A stretch of 64,000 nucleotides of DNA from Cloeon dipterum (taxonomy: Eukaryota; Arthropoda; Insecta; Ephemeroptera; Baetidae). Both the position numbers and the translations under genes were made by a program. Under the pieces are notes generated by a model that was not told the origin of the DNA, searched no databases, and saw only the letters and a list, made by a program, of their open reading frames with translations. Numbering within the stretch: the stretch's first letter is position 1; every line of letters begins with the position of its first letter. Of the stretch, positions 13,509 through 25,450 are shown piece after piece. The stretch is taken from contig NC_088786.1 in the NCBI RefSeq assembly GCF_949628265.1, positions 4,030,001 through 4,094,000 on the forward strand. Reading direction: 5' to 3'.

Positions 13509-15406
13509 ATGAGCTGCTTGCAATGGCTGCTCTGTTTTGCGCTTCTCGCACAAGTTTGTGCTATGGTGAGTAGCTAAAGTCCATACTTAAATGTATGGTG
13601 GATCTCCACTGTTGTTGGTATCACATTATATGTGAGCAAACCCCTTTTTTAGACAAGTGTTGTTGCCGTTTCAGTAAATTTTTAACAGAATTTTGAGCCT
13701 TTCCAAAGCAAAAAATATTATTTTCAATTTCAATTCGTTTTTATTTCCTTAAATAAGTCCAACATTTTATAAAGAAAATCACATTCAAAATTCAAAGACA
13801 AGCTTATTTTAGATCCTTATTTGAAATTAAATGCTTGTTACATCCCTGACTCATTAAGAATTATTTAATCAATTCGATTTAATTCTCATTTCTTTATTCT
13901 ACTGATTAGAAATATTTACTAGTGGGATTTTGAAATACCCAGAGGTTTTCAAAAAATTATTTTATTCCAATTTCCGTAGGGAAAACATTTTGGAATAAGC
14001 GGGAAAATCGAATTGGTGGAACACTCTGCCGAGGAAATTAAGGAATTGTCCGCGAAAGAACAGTTCAAAGACACTAAGTGTGAGTAATTAAGCAGATAGA
14101 ATTAGAATGCTATTGACAGAAAAAAATCGATAGCACCAGATGACGGAACCGATTCTGAGGATGAATTTTCTTTCAACGAAGCTGAAACACAACGCTTTCT
14201 GGAAGAGGTATTGCGCGACGACAATGGTAAATTGAACAATAATTGAATGATTGATTTTAACCCAATGAATTCTAGACTCGGACAGAGATACTGAATTGAA
14301 GACGAGAGCTGCTAGCAAAAGTAAGATATCGTGTTCGGATGGAAACCAAAACCGTGTACACGATGAGCTGAGGTCAAACTTGAATGATACGGAACAACCC
14401 ACGAGAATATTGGGAGGACTTGATGTGCTTGCGGGGGTAAATGTGCTGTTCACTTACAACGTCTTAGTGGAAGGCCTTACTATCCTCGGCACGCAAAATA
14501 AGTACTGCGGAGGTGCTATTTTATCGAAATTATGGATTCTCACAGCCGCCCAGTGCGTTGTAGGGTGAGTATTTTTTTAAATTTTATACCCTTCCATCAT
14601 GCAAACACAATTCATAGGTTTGCCCCTATACAAGTGTATGCTGGCTCAACAAATGATCCTATAGGAAACGGAATCGTCCCAATAGCTGGAACCCCTTACG
14701 TTCACCCCAATTTCGTTCTAAATACTTTGCTTAATGATATCGCGCTGATAAAGTTGGTTAAACCCCTCACACTTGGAGGTATACATAATTATGCTAATGG
14801 TGATAACCAATATTGATTGAACTCGCATGTTTTGTGGTTGCAGCAACAATAAGTACAATCCGTATTTCGACTGTTCCTATCCATGCTTTACTTGGAATTA
14901 GTCTTCGAACCTATGGATGGGGACCTGCAGACGATAGTAAGCCACATTATTTACCTCATAAAATATATAACTGTTGAAACCTGCATTCGATTCCTGGGAC
15001 TTATATTTTTGCTTCATTTTTAGCCACAGCATTACCAGCACCACCTAACTTGAATTTTGTCGACATGTACAATTTTAAAAAAATTGAGTGCCTCCAGAAA
15101 TTACTAGGATCGTATTTGGTTTTCCAACCAAATACTGGATGTTTGAGCTCTTCAGAGGCAACGAAAGGCATTTGCTTTGTAAGTTGATGCTACGCAAAAT
15201 TTAATTTATTAATTATTTGCCGATTTCATTATTAGGCTGACGCTGGTGGACCTGTCACTTACATCGATCAAATAGGTGACTCAGAGAGAATTGTCGGGGT
15301 CAATTCTTACAGCTTTGGCTGCCCCACTCTATATCCGAGCTCGTACACAGTTGTACTACCCTATTTGGGCTGGATCAGAAGTACTACAAGGCTGATAGTC
15401 ACATAA
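13509..15406 (+). CDS. SPH-A: secreted serine protease homologue, catalytically dead
   Basis: Exons: 13509-13565, 13980-14079, 14134-14226, 14276-14564, 14618-14778, 14844-14936, 15024-15178, 15236-15406, giving 372 residues. Exon 1 is a signal peptide ending LLAQVCAM. Exons 2 to 4 give an acidic propeptide with one Cys (KISCSDG) and an N-D-T glycosylation sequon, then the activation site PTR|ILGG. The S1 domain follows: YCGGAILS, TAAQC (His57 to Gln), NDIALIKL (Asp102 kept), YGWGP, then CFADAGGP (Ser195 to Ala, Gly193 to Ala, Asp194 kept), and FGCP. Position 189 is Gly, so the trypsin specificity pocket is lost. Clip domains are absent. The product should be secreted, cleavable and proteolytically inactive. 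Its closest relative is SPH-D. Related non-catalytic homologues in arthropods act as cofactors in haemolymph cascades; a role here is not shown by the sequence. AATAAA follows at about 15433. Confidence 0.9.
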
Positions 15407-15439
15407 ATTAATGTGAACTGTTAGAGTAAAAAATAAAAT

Positions 15440-17225
15440 AAATAAAAAACATTTACAAATAACAATTAATATGTATTTGATTTTTAATAGTAACAATAAA
15501 AATCTGAATTTTAAATGAAATTGTTTTATTTAACAGGTCCTGTAAAATAACTTATGGTTGTAACGTATTATTGAATTTATTTGACTTTTGGCGTTCAGAA
15601 TTTTTTTAATTAAACTGATAAATACGCCTATAATCATATTTACATTTGTTGTGTCACTCTTTGGCCTGTTACTGACCTAAGAGGCGCCATGACCAGGCGC
15701 CAGTATCGACAATCAATAGCACCGTATAATTTACATAATTGGCATTTCTATTGAAAGCGTAAGACGAGCACTGTTTAACTTACACGTGGTTTTCGCGCCC
15801 TCAGCGCACGATTTGTTTGAACCAACCACTGACTGACGAGTACAACCGGCAGCCAGATGCACCCTCTCCCCCGAGTTACCGAGGAGGCTGCATGATTTGG
15901 GCTTTCCTCTGTGATGGTTTTCCGACCTCTGCCGAGCAACAACTAGCGTACGCGCCAGCCAGACACAGTAAGCATTTTGTCAAAGTCTCGTCTGCGTTTT
16001 AATAATTAACGTAACAGTAAATATAGCCAATATCGCGATTGAAAGCCTTTTGATAATTGTGAAAGTCACTTACGTTTCAATAAATCCCAACATTAATCAT
16101 TGTTACAAAGTTAAACCGCAGTATATAATTTATATTTTTCATTTGATAAATACAGAGAATTCAAAGAAAATAACGTAATTAATAAAAGGGAGATTAATTA
16201 TTCAATCAGTTTGCAATTTTCGTAGTTTGCTAATTTTTGGAGAAACTGAACTATTTATTAGAGTTCAGAGGTTGCTGAAAATATTTAGTCGTGCGCTCTT
16301 GCCAGGCCAGCAAGGGGCAGATTTTATTCTGAGGATTTCTGACTTCTCACAGGCAGTGAGGCAATTAATATTTCTAAAGTCTCATAATTATTCCGACTCG
16401 CTGCCGCACATGAGCAGCCGAGTTGGTAATAATTATGACCGATTGTTGGCATTATTATTTAGCCGAGTTGAATAATATATGTATTTCAGTGGATCACAGT
16501 TTAAGGAGAGTGACTTTATTGTTGGAAGCATAATTAAAGAGAGCAAAGATAATACTTAGCTAGGCAGAATTAGTAATATCGAGGAAGAGGCTTTTGAGAA
16601 TGGCTTGGACCAGCAGCAGATAGAGAGAATAAATAGTGAGAGATCGGCGGCGGCGGAGGCGGAGGTCTGCTCGGTACGTCAGACAGTTTTCCCAGCTCTC
16701 CGTAAGTTACAGGGAACAACCAGGTATGTATAACATTTTTCGTGGTGTTACAGAGAAGGTCACCACAACAATGATCCTGCGAAGTCTTGAATTTATAAGT
16801 CTCATTAGAGCTATTTTAAGTAAATAAACCCTACTTGGTATTGCTGACAACGAGACTAAAACCCGACTGGCCAGCAACATATTAAATAAAGCCTGACATT
16901 TCAACCCTGCAGTTTATTTCTCACCTATAATACATTCATAAAAAGACATCCACTAATGATAATTCAAATTTATAGATTTCACCAAGGGAAATAAATCACC
17001 GTGAAATGAATAGAGAATTTGGAATCAAGTAAGAGCACTAATTGAAAATGCACAACTTCGCTGGCGCGAACTTATATACTTTAATAAGGAGCGGAATAAT
17101 AGGTTAATTTTTCCGATCGAAATCAAGCGATAGGGAGATAAATTTAAAGTTTTGTCCAGTCTTGGGAGTTATATTCGGGTATACATGTACGATATGATGA
17201 TTAAGGTAATAATGAGGCTGCAGCA
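15440..17225. other. SPH-A to SPH-B spacer, partly duplicated between D and E
   Basis: No gene. The ends of this spacer match the D-E spacer. For example, the stretch with AAATAAACCCTA, GACTGGCCAGCAA and TAAATAAAGCCTGAC (16825-16905) recurs at 29163-29240. The middle 1.1 kb has no counterpart there and is the LTR-like insertion listed separately. The small open frames within it are not supported. Confidence 0.7.
15647..16767. mobile_element. solo-LTR-like fossil insertion, family unassigned
   Basis: A 1.12 kb block starting TGTTGTG and ending CACCACA (TG...CA ends, near-inverted), flanked by ACATT and ACAAT as a near-perfect 5-bp duplication. The paralogous spacer between SPH-D and SPH-E lacks it and reads TTTTACAATGATCTTG across the junction, a clear empty site. 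No capsid or polymerase frames are seen, so only the terminal repeat appears to remain. It entered after the A-B/D-E block duplication, or was lost cleanly from the other copy. Orientation is uncertain. A large non-autonomous DNA element is the alternative. Confidence 0.5.
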
Positions 17226-17229
17226 AATT

Positions 17230-17354
17230 CATATGACATCACCAACCTGGCTGTATCCACCTCTCCATTACAGAAGGTAGGGGGACACTATTTATATCCC
17301 GCGCGAATTCATAATTGCATTAGTCAAGTAGCGAGCATCTTGAGCAAATCCGCA
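17230..17354 (+). promoter_or_regulatory. SPH core promoter module (B copy)
   Basis: CATATGACATCACCAACC at 17230, AGAAGGTAGGGGGACAC, then TATTTATA at 17289-17296, 66 bp before the ATG. An initiator-like GCATTAGTC lies about 31 bp after the TATA start. It differs from the C copy at only about one position over roughly 125 bp. Confidence 0.75.
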
Positions 17355-19427
17355 ATGAGCTCCTTGCAATGGCTGCTCTGTTTAGCACTCCTCGCACAGT
17401 GTGCTAGGGTGAGTAACACATATTTTCCATAATAACTTTTTAAAGATGATCTCCGATATTTTTAAATAAATTACATAATTTTAGTTTTGCTTCAATCAGA
17501 AAGGATATAACACACGTGAAGAGTTATAGAAGTATGTGGATATAAGCATCGTTTTAATATTGATATTTTTCGTAAATAAATTATGTTTAGTCTTTATTGC
17601 TTTGCAATTTTCAACTTTGAGGGAACGCCTAAAATTGTCTTAAAAATAGCCTCTTGAAACAAGATTTTTTTTATCTTATTGCTGTTAGTGTTTAGTAAAA
17701 CTAAATGTAATCTGTCTGTGATAGTAAATACAACAAATAAATATATAATATAGCCAATTGTAAAAACGATAAAAATTATTACTAAAGAGCAGAGCAGCAA
17801 CTCTGAGTACCTATTTAATTGAGTATGGACAGTAAAATATTCATTTGAATACCCACTTTATTTTGTAAATTCTCAAACTTGTGGTCAAGTGAAATACACT
17901 GCTTTAAAAGTGTTTAAAATAAATGGAAATCGAAAAATTGCTATCGTATAAATGTTATCAATTATTACACTCAAATTTCCCAGGCAAAAAACTATGGAAT
18001 ACGAGGAACTATCGAATTGGTGGATTACTCTGGCAAGGAATTATTGGAATTTGCTGCAAAAGAACAGCGTGAGTAATTAAGCATGTAGAATTATAATGCT
18101 AGACAGAAAGGAATTCCGCAGCACCGGAAGACGATACCGATTTGGAGGATGATTTTTCTTACAACGAAGCTGAAACCCAACGATTTCTGGAAGAGGTATT
18201 GCGCGACGATAATGGTAAATTGATCAATGTAATTAATTGATTGATTTTCACGGAAATATCTATTCAATGAATTCTAGACTCGGATGCAGATACCGAATTG
18301 AAGAGTGGCACTGCTAGCAAAAATGAGATATCGTGTACGGCTGGAAATCTAGCCCGAGTAAACGAAGAGCAGAGATCAAATTCGAATTATACGCAACGAC
18401 GCGCAAGAATATTGGGTGGAACTGATGTGAATGGTGGGGTAAATGTGCTGTTCACTTACAACGTCTTAGTGGTAGGCGCTCCTATCCTCGGCACGCAAAA
18501 TAAGTTCTGCGGAGGTGCTATTTTATCGAAATTCTGGGTGCTTACTGCCGCCCAGTGCGTCGTAGGGTGAGTAATTTTTTAAATTTTATTCCTATTAATC
18601 ATGCAAGCACTGTTCATAGGGTCGCTCCTATTACCGTAATTGCTGGCGCATCAACTGATCCTCAGGTAACTGGACTCCCCGCAATCCCTGCTACCCCTTA
18701 CGTTCACCCCGATTTCGTTCTAAATACTTTGAAAAATGATATTGCGCTACTTAAGCTGATTAAACCCCTAGCATTTGGAGGTAAGTTTATGCCTATGATG
18801 ATTTCCCACATGATTTTCAATCGCATTTTCTGTGGTTTCAGCGGCGGTTAGTTCAATCTTACTTTCGACCATCAGTGTGGCTACCTTAAGTGGAGTTGAT
18901 TTAAGGACCTTTGGATGGGGACCTGAAGACGATTGTAAGCCATATTAACCTCATAATATATTTTATTGTTGGGAAATACGTTTAACTGCAATCTGTTGAG
19001 ACTCGCTCTCAATTCCTGTGACTAATTTTTTGTGTCATTTTCAGCCCAAGCATTACCAGCAACTCCTCCCTTGAATTTTGTCGACGTGAGAGTTGTGCCT
19101 AAAGCCACGTGCCAAACACAAACACAAGAAACGTACGTGACGTACCCAGGAAACACTGGGTGTTTGAGCACCGCCTCCGCAACCGAAGGCTTTTGTTTTG
19201 TAAGAGGACATTAACCAAAATTTAAAAAATTGATAATAATGATTGCCTTGTTTTAGGCTGATGCTGGTGGACCTGTCGTTTACATCGATGACGTAGCTGG
19301 AACTGAGAAAATTGTTGGTATTAATTCATACAATTTGCCCTGTCCCAGCCTCTATCCAAGTTCATTCACTCTCGTGTCACCTTACTTGAAATGGATCAAG
19401 TTAACGACAAAGCTGGCATTCACATAA
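17355..19427 (+). CDS. SPH-B: secreted serine protease homologue, catalytically dead
   Basis: Exons: 17355-17408, 17984-18068, 18122-18214, 18278-18566, 18620-18780, 18842-18934, 19045-19199, 19257-19427, giving 366 residues. The signal peptide MSSLQWLLCLALLAQCAR is identical in SPH-C and SPH-E. The acidic propeptide includes EAETQRFLEEVLRDDNG, a lone Cys (EISCTAG) and an N-Y-T sequon eight residues before the cut. The activation site RRAR|ILGG also fits a furin-type R-x-x-R. The S1 domain has FCGGAILS, TAAQC in place of TAAHC, NDIALLKL, FGWGP, and CFADAGGP in place of GDSGGP. Cys42, 58, 168, 182, 191 and 220 can all be assigned. SPH-E is the block-duplication partner and matches in exons 6 to 8 and in flanks. 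AATAAA at 19467. Expected to be secreted and inactive as a protease. Confidence 0.9.
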
Positions 19428-19474
19428 TTTAAACATAATGTTTTAGGTTTACAAACTGATTTTGTAAATAAAAA

Positions 19475-21590
19475 CAAAACATAATAAGAATCACAAAATA
19501 CAACAAATGTATTGTTCTTGGTTTTTGTTCAAATAAATATTAAAAACAATGTGAATAAAATTGTTTTTATCAAAACATCCCTAAACAAGATTTTTAATTT
19601 TGACATTTGAAAATGAAATCTCCTGAAATTTTAAAAATAAGTTATCAGTTATAGTGAATTTAGATAAATGTTTTGAGCTAAGTTGGTGTAATGGTATAAA
19701 TTTTATGAGTTAAGTTTTTGTGATACTTTAATGGCTGTATCGAAATTTTTGCTCTGTATTCTCTCGCAGAATAATTCAAAATGAGAATTAGATAATTTTT
19801 TAATAGGATTTAACATGGCAAAGCATTTTTGGATACCACTTTAATACACTCCAGCAAGTTTTCTGTTGAAACTAGAAATGCAGCCTTACGTTTTGTCCTG
19901 TAAACTGGTTGGGAAATACTGCCCAAGCCGTCCAAGGTATAATTTCATAGAAATTAAACAATTCAATCAAAATTTTCTGAATTACGGACGGAGTCTACGG
20001 AAAATTGACATCTGTAACTTTTAAATAAATTAGGATTTTATTTGGGCCTGTTTCTTACATTTCGTAAAAGTAATAAGGGAGCCTGTAGAAATTATTTGTC
20101 GTCTTTTTGGCAAAAGCTTTACTCAGCGTCAGTCATGGGATCAAGGGCACAGCACGGAATTCGGCGTCGCATCATCTAGAGATTTCAAATACGTGACTGT
20201 CATGGCTCAGCTTGAAAGAGATTTATGCAAGAAATTCTGTAGTGAAAAATAAGAATTATTTTATAGCTGTGCATGAAATCATCGTTTTCAATAGTCACTA
20301 GAAATCTAATTTAGAGCCGGGAGAGTTAAACTGTCGTTTTACTTCAGATGTTGATCTGTGTGAGTGATGCGGCGGTGCTAGTGTTCTCAAAATATTGAAT
20401 CTGGCTATTTTTGAGGAAGTCGCGACGAATCTCCTTTGTTGGCGAACACGGTGCGTCGGAGAGGGCACTGGACTGGGCATAACTTTATCAGGTGACGGCG
20501 TTGCATCGGCGGCAGGTGGCAGGCTGGACTGTCCAAATTTAAAATCGTATTAAATCATGAATAACAATTCAACGCAGGCTTAGAAACACATTCTAGTAAT
20601 TTTGAGAGTTGGTCGCTCGATGGTCACGGCTGAAACTACTTTTTATTAGATGTAGTTGTTGGTAAACCACCGCTTATCGAAGCAAGATGAGCATTCTATT
20701 TGCATGCAATTTGCGGTTTTCATACAACCAGTAATGAGAGCGACACTAGTGCTCTTAGATATTCATTTATTATTTTAATTACAAATTTTTACACGGGTAC
20801 AATTTGTTTAGCAGAAGAAGAACACCAGTTTTGGTTCGGGGTTTTCAAGCACATTTTATTATTGTTAGTATAAAAAACCACTCTTAGAAGCGAGATTTGT
20901 AGATTTGTTTCATATATAGCTCCAGCGTTAATCAGTTGCGCGCGGTAGACTATAATTATGTTGATTGCTTCCGCTATTTGTGTTGAGTTAGATCCATGAA
21001 ATTTTTTTAGTTAAATTGATGTGGATAGAACATTATTTTTTATTGCTCTTTTTATCCCTGTCCGAGGACCGGGATGGGTGCGCACTACACTAGCACGAAT
21101 GCTGAAACCCGGGTCCCAATAACACCGCGAACGGATAACATGGGCGCACCAGGCCGCACATTTCAGGGACCCAGCCCACTCAAGGGCCACTTGCCTCCGC
21201 ACCGAGGACTGCATTGAAACGGTGGACATTCGTCCCGTGAAACCAAATCACGCAAGTAGCCAGGGGTGAAATTTATTGTAATCCGAGGTGAATTTAACAT
21301 AACACTAAGGGTTTGCTGGATAAATTACCGCTCGAAAATTTGATCCGGACTGCTAAAAATATACGTTTCATCCATGTTTGTTATGTCAAATTTAATTAGT
21401 TAGTATGCTGCAAGGGGCGAGCAATCTCAAAAGCAGATTGGATTTTCTAACATTCGATAACTAAGCGTTGTGGGGTGAGGAGCCTGGGAAGTCCAAAATC
21501 TCAGGAGTTTTCGCTTCTCTGGCGGACCATTAAGTTTTATTATGGTATGCACATACGAATGATAATTATGGGAATAATGAAGCTGCAGAG
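19475..21590. other. SPH-B to SPH-C spacer
   Basis: No gene accepted. 19480-19960 matches the DNA after SPH-E (about 32220-32650); for instance CAAGCCGTCCAAG and TATAATTTCATAGAAA recur. Two GC-rich patches at about 20440-20530 and 21050-21290 carry minus-strand frames of 60-72 codons with no domain. The second patch could be a mobile-element remnant. Confidence 0.55.
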
Positions 21591-21594
21591 AATT

Positions 21595-21719
21595 CATATG
21601 ACATCACCAACCTGGCTGTATCCACCTCTCCATTACAGAAGGTAGGGGGACACTATTTATATCCCGCGCGAATTCTTAATTGCATTAGTCAAGTAGCGAG
21701 CATCTTGAGCAAATCCGCA
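21595..21719 (+). promoter_or_regulatory. SPH core promoter module (C copy)
   Basis: CATATGACATCACCAACC at 21595, the AGAAGGTAGGGGGACAC block, and TATTTATA at 21654-21661, 66 bp before the ATG. Nearly identical to the B copy although the coding regions of B and C have diverged strongly. Confidence 0.75.
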
Positions 21720-24301
21720 ATGAGCTCCTTGCAATGGCTGCTCTGTTTAGCACTCCTCGCACAGTGTGCTAGGGTGAGTAACACATATATTTAATTTCTT
21801 TATAAATAATCTCAACGATATTTTTGACAGCAAATCTCATTAGAATGTTTTTGTCATATTTATTTGTGATCAAAACCTTTAAATGAAACATTTCAAATAG
21901 AGAAGAAACTTTTCAAATTCCTTTCTTGAACTAAGAAATAAAACAGTTTTTCAAAGTTTTTCCTGAATGACATCAACCATAAGCGCAACAAATAATAATA
22001 ATATTATTAGTACTCGTACCAAAAGATGTGAAAAAATTACGCAGCGTTTTTTTAACTGCTAGTTTGAACAACTAAGTTAAATTCTTGTTAAGGTGCACAC
22101 ATTTTTACTTATAAATTTTAATTCAAGGCTCAAATATTATACAGTGGAATTAACTTGAAATTATTAGAAGCGTTTAATACAGTGCTTTGAAGTCTTGAAC
22201 CACCCCCAAAACCGCTGAACCATCCAACCAAACTTTCGAAAACGCCAAAATACTTTGATTGTTTTTTTTTACTGAGATCCTTAATATAACGAAATACATG
22301 GACAATAATGATATAAAAAAACTTTTGTAAAATCTTTATCCTGTATGTAAGTTAATAAAATAGCCTTGATTGCACTTCAAGTCAGATGTAAATACATATT
22401 TAACTATTTTTATCTAGAAATGAGTAACCACAAAATAAATTTTATTTTGCCAGTATATAGATTGAAGAGATTTGTAAAACCCAATTTATTTGAAATATTG
22501 ACTTTTAGATGCTTAAATGGCATTCGATTTATGAATATCTCTTGGATTGAACTTACAGAATTCCAGCCATAATTTGATGTTAAAGTGAGTTTAAGTAGTT
22601 TCATTTGATTTGTTTCTAAATATAAGACAAAAAAGGTATGTTACGCGCAAAATTAATAGTGAGTAAAAATATAAATAAATGTTTTTTGAAAATTTTTCCT
22701 TTCTTGTTCATCGCCCACAAATCGCAAACCGCACCCTCTTGGTTCGCTAAAAATTGACCACAATGCTGCAAAAACAAAAAGCACATGTATTTAAAAAAAT
22801 ATTTGCTTATGATCAAATTTCCTAGGCAAAACACTTGGGAAAAACCAGACCGATTGATGTGGCAGATTTCTCTGGCAAGTATGAGGCAAATAAAGAATTC
22901 GCTGAGGATGAACTGTTAAAAAGCACTACAATCTGTAAGTAATTTAGAAGATAATATATAGAATACAATACAAAATTGAAAGAAAATCCACAGCCCCTGT
23001 CGAATCTAAGCCTGCAGAAAATTTCTCTGTTAAGGGAGACAATACAAAATACACCCAGGCAGAACTACCGCAAGACCACCATGGTAAATGAATCAATGAT
23101 TAGTTTAATTTGACATTCATGACTGACAAAAAAATAGATTCAAGCACAGATACTGCATTAACTTCGGAAAAAATTAAAGGAGGGCCTGATAACAAGAATC
23201 AAGCCTATGAAATCGAGGATCTGAAGTCAGGCTTGAATGGTACACAACGGCGCTCGAGAATATTCGGAGGACAACTTGCTACTGTCACTTTCAACGTCTT
23301 AGTGGAAGGCACTGCTATCCTTGCCGCGACAAATAAGTTCTGCGGAGGTGCTATTTTATCAAAATTCTGGGTGCTCACTGCCGCCCAGTGCGTCGTAGGG
23401 TGAGTAATTTTTTAAAATTTATTCCTATTAATCATGCAAGCACAAATCATAGGTACGCGCCTATTACCGTGCATACTGGCGCAACAACTGATCCTCAGAC
23501 CGTAGGCCCCTCAATAGTTGCAACCCCCTACGTTCATCCCAATTTCGTACTCAATTATTTGTTGAATGACATCGCGCTGCTGAAGGTGATTACAGCCATC
23601 CCATTGGGAGGTGAGTCCATACGTTTGGTAATATCCCTAATGATTTTCATTCACATTTTTTTGTGATTTCAGCGGCGGCTAGTTCAATCCTACTTTCAAC
23701 TTCTACTGTCCACAGTTTGGGAACTATCGATTTAAGGGCCTATGGTTGGGGACCGGCAGACGACAGTAAGCCAATGCTATTAATATTAGTATTGACGAAT
23801 TTTACAATATTAAAAGTAGCGTGAGAACAAATGTTACCTTTTCGGTTGGACATCACGTTAATTTGCAATATCGTATTTAAAATTGCTGTTACTTAGATTG
23901 CTAATTCATTTTCAGCCGTGGCATTGCCAGCACCTGCTGACTTAATGTTTGTCGACTCGAGAAGTGTGAAAAGCACCACCGATTGCCCAAATCAATTATT
24001 AGGATCGTATGTGTCGTACCCACCAAACACTGGCTGTTTGAGCTCTGCCTCCGCAACGGAAGGCGTCTGTTATGTAAGTTGATACTAAACAAAATTTAAA
24101 TTTATTAACTATTGGCCATTGCATTGTTAGATTGATGCTGGTTCACCCGTCACTTACATCGATGACACAGCTGGAACTGAGAAAATTGTCGGCATAAATT
24201 CTTACAGCTTTGGCTGCCCCAGTCTCTATCCGAGCTCGTTCACTTTGGTGGCACCCTATGCTAAATGGATCAAGGCCACGACAAGGCTGACATTCACTTA
24301 A
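21720..24301 (+). CDS. SPH-C: secreted serine protease homologue, catalytically dead
   Basis: Exons: 21720-21773, 22826-22934, 22994-23083, 23138-23399, 23453-23610, 23673-23765, 23916-24073, 24131-24301, giving 364 residues. The signal peptide is identical to that of SPH-B and E. The propeptide has diverged: it lacks the EAETQ block and the lone Cys, but keeps an N-G-T sequon eight residues before the cut RRSR|IFGG. The S1 domain has FCGGAILS, TAAQC (His57 to Gln), NDIALLKV, YGWGP, and CYIDAGSP, so Ser195 is Ala, Gly193 is Ile and Gly197 is Ser. This is the most altered oxyanion region of the set. Asp102 and Asp194 remain. Intron 1 is about 1.05 kb, much longer than in the other copies. The middle of exon 4 onward is near identical to SPH-B in patches, including intron 4, which suggests conversion. 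Confidence 0.9.
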
Positions 24302-24309
24302 TATAATTT

Positions 24310-24720
24310 GAATATATGATAACACGAAATAGATACATGATGCGTTCTTGGTTTTTGGTAAAATAACAATAAAAAAACTGGAAATAACGCACTAAAATGT
24401 TTTATTAAAAATATCCTGCACCGCCAATAGTACAGTTTAGTTTATACAAAATGCTTGTCTTTTATTTTGTAGTTTTTCTAAGTCTCTAGATTGAAATAAA
24501 ACCAACTTAATATGTTTTAATCTCAATTCTGAAGCGCTTATCTAATTGGGCGATTTTATAACGCTATACTGTGAATAAAATGGTTCTGAAATTACTATTT
24601 TTTAATGGAATCAGTCGGTAAATATCCTACTTTACATATGCATCATTTGGCATTCCAAGATATTTGAGTATTTCAGGCATCTTTTATTAGCTGCTCAATG
24701 TCAGAGATGGCAAAAGGTAT
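24310..24720. repeat. left half of an interrupted repeat copy
   Basis: After SPH-C the DNA is non-coding. The segment ending GTCAGAGATGGCAAAAGGTAT (to 24720) matches the repeat at 12210 and 25707. It continues at 25276 after the fold-back element. This is a third copy of that repeat, split by the insertion. Confidence 0.6.
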
Positions 24721-25275
24721 TATGGGGATCGCCGTTCAGAGAAGGCAACCTGCAGGGCGGGTTTCTTTCGCTCCGCCCTCGTCGCTGCAGCAGGTATCAT
24801 ACACGCACTTACCCTGAGGCCGAGCAGCCACGAGTACATGAATTAATTCTCGGAGCGATCTCAAGATTCGAGGTAATTTTTATCAGCGTTATTAGTGCAG
24901 TACTTTTCTATTTGTTAAATGATTATTTATTATGTTTATTGAAAAATTGTCTTATTGTAATGAGTCAGGGCGCCTTGAGCGCGTGTGCTGAACATAAATG
25001 CGCCTTACCGCACGGCTTAACAGGAACTGGAAAATACAATAAGACAATTTCTCAATTATAATCATAATAAATTATCACTTAACAAATAGAAAGCGCTGCA
25101 ATAATAACGCTAGTAAAAATACCTATAATCTTGAGATCTCTCCGAGCATTAATTAAGTAACGCACTCGTGTCTGCTCGGCCGCTGCTGGGCATGTGAGTA
25201 CCCTGCTGCAGCGACGAGGGCGGAGCAAAAGAAACCCACCGTGCAGGTTGCCTACTCTGCCCGGCGGTCCCCATA
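24721..25275. mobile_element. fold-back / MITE-like DNA element with long inverted repeats
   Basis: 555 bp whose two halves are imperfect inverted repeats of about 245 bp around a spacer of about 65 bp. The ends are TATGGGGATCGCC and GGCGGTCCCCATA, and the element is bordered by GTAT on both sides as a 4-bp target duplication. Arms share landmarks such as GTTTCTTTCGCTCCGCCCTC (left) and its complement in the right arm. Removing the element and one GTAT restores the CAAAAGGTATGGTAAGAGACTC context, which aligns with the uninterrupted copies at 12217 and 25714. No transposase frame is present, so it is non-autonomous. The superfamily cannot be assigned from the ends alone. Confidence 0.75.
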
Positions 25276-25450
25276 GTATGGTAAGAGACTCAAAATGCTC
25301 AAAAAGCTCAACGGGCTGGGAGACTTTTAGATTTTTACTAAAATAAGTGCGAGCCAATTCCAATTTATTATGATATAAAGTTCACTCGCGAAAAATATGT
25401 CATCAACTAAAAGAAGCCTCCCATAAAAAAATAATATTAACTCGAAATAT

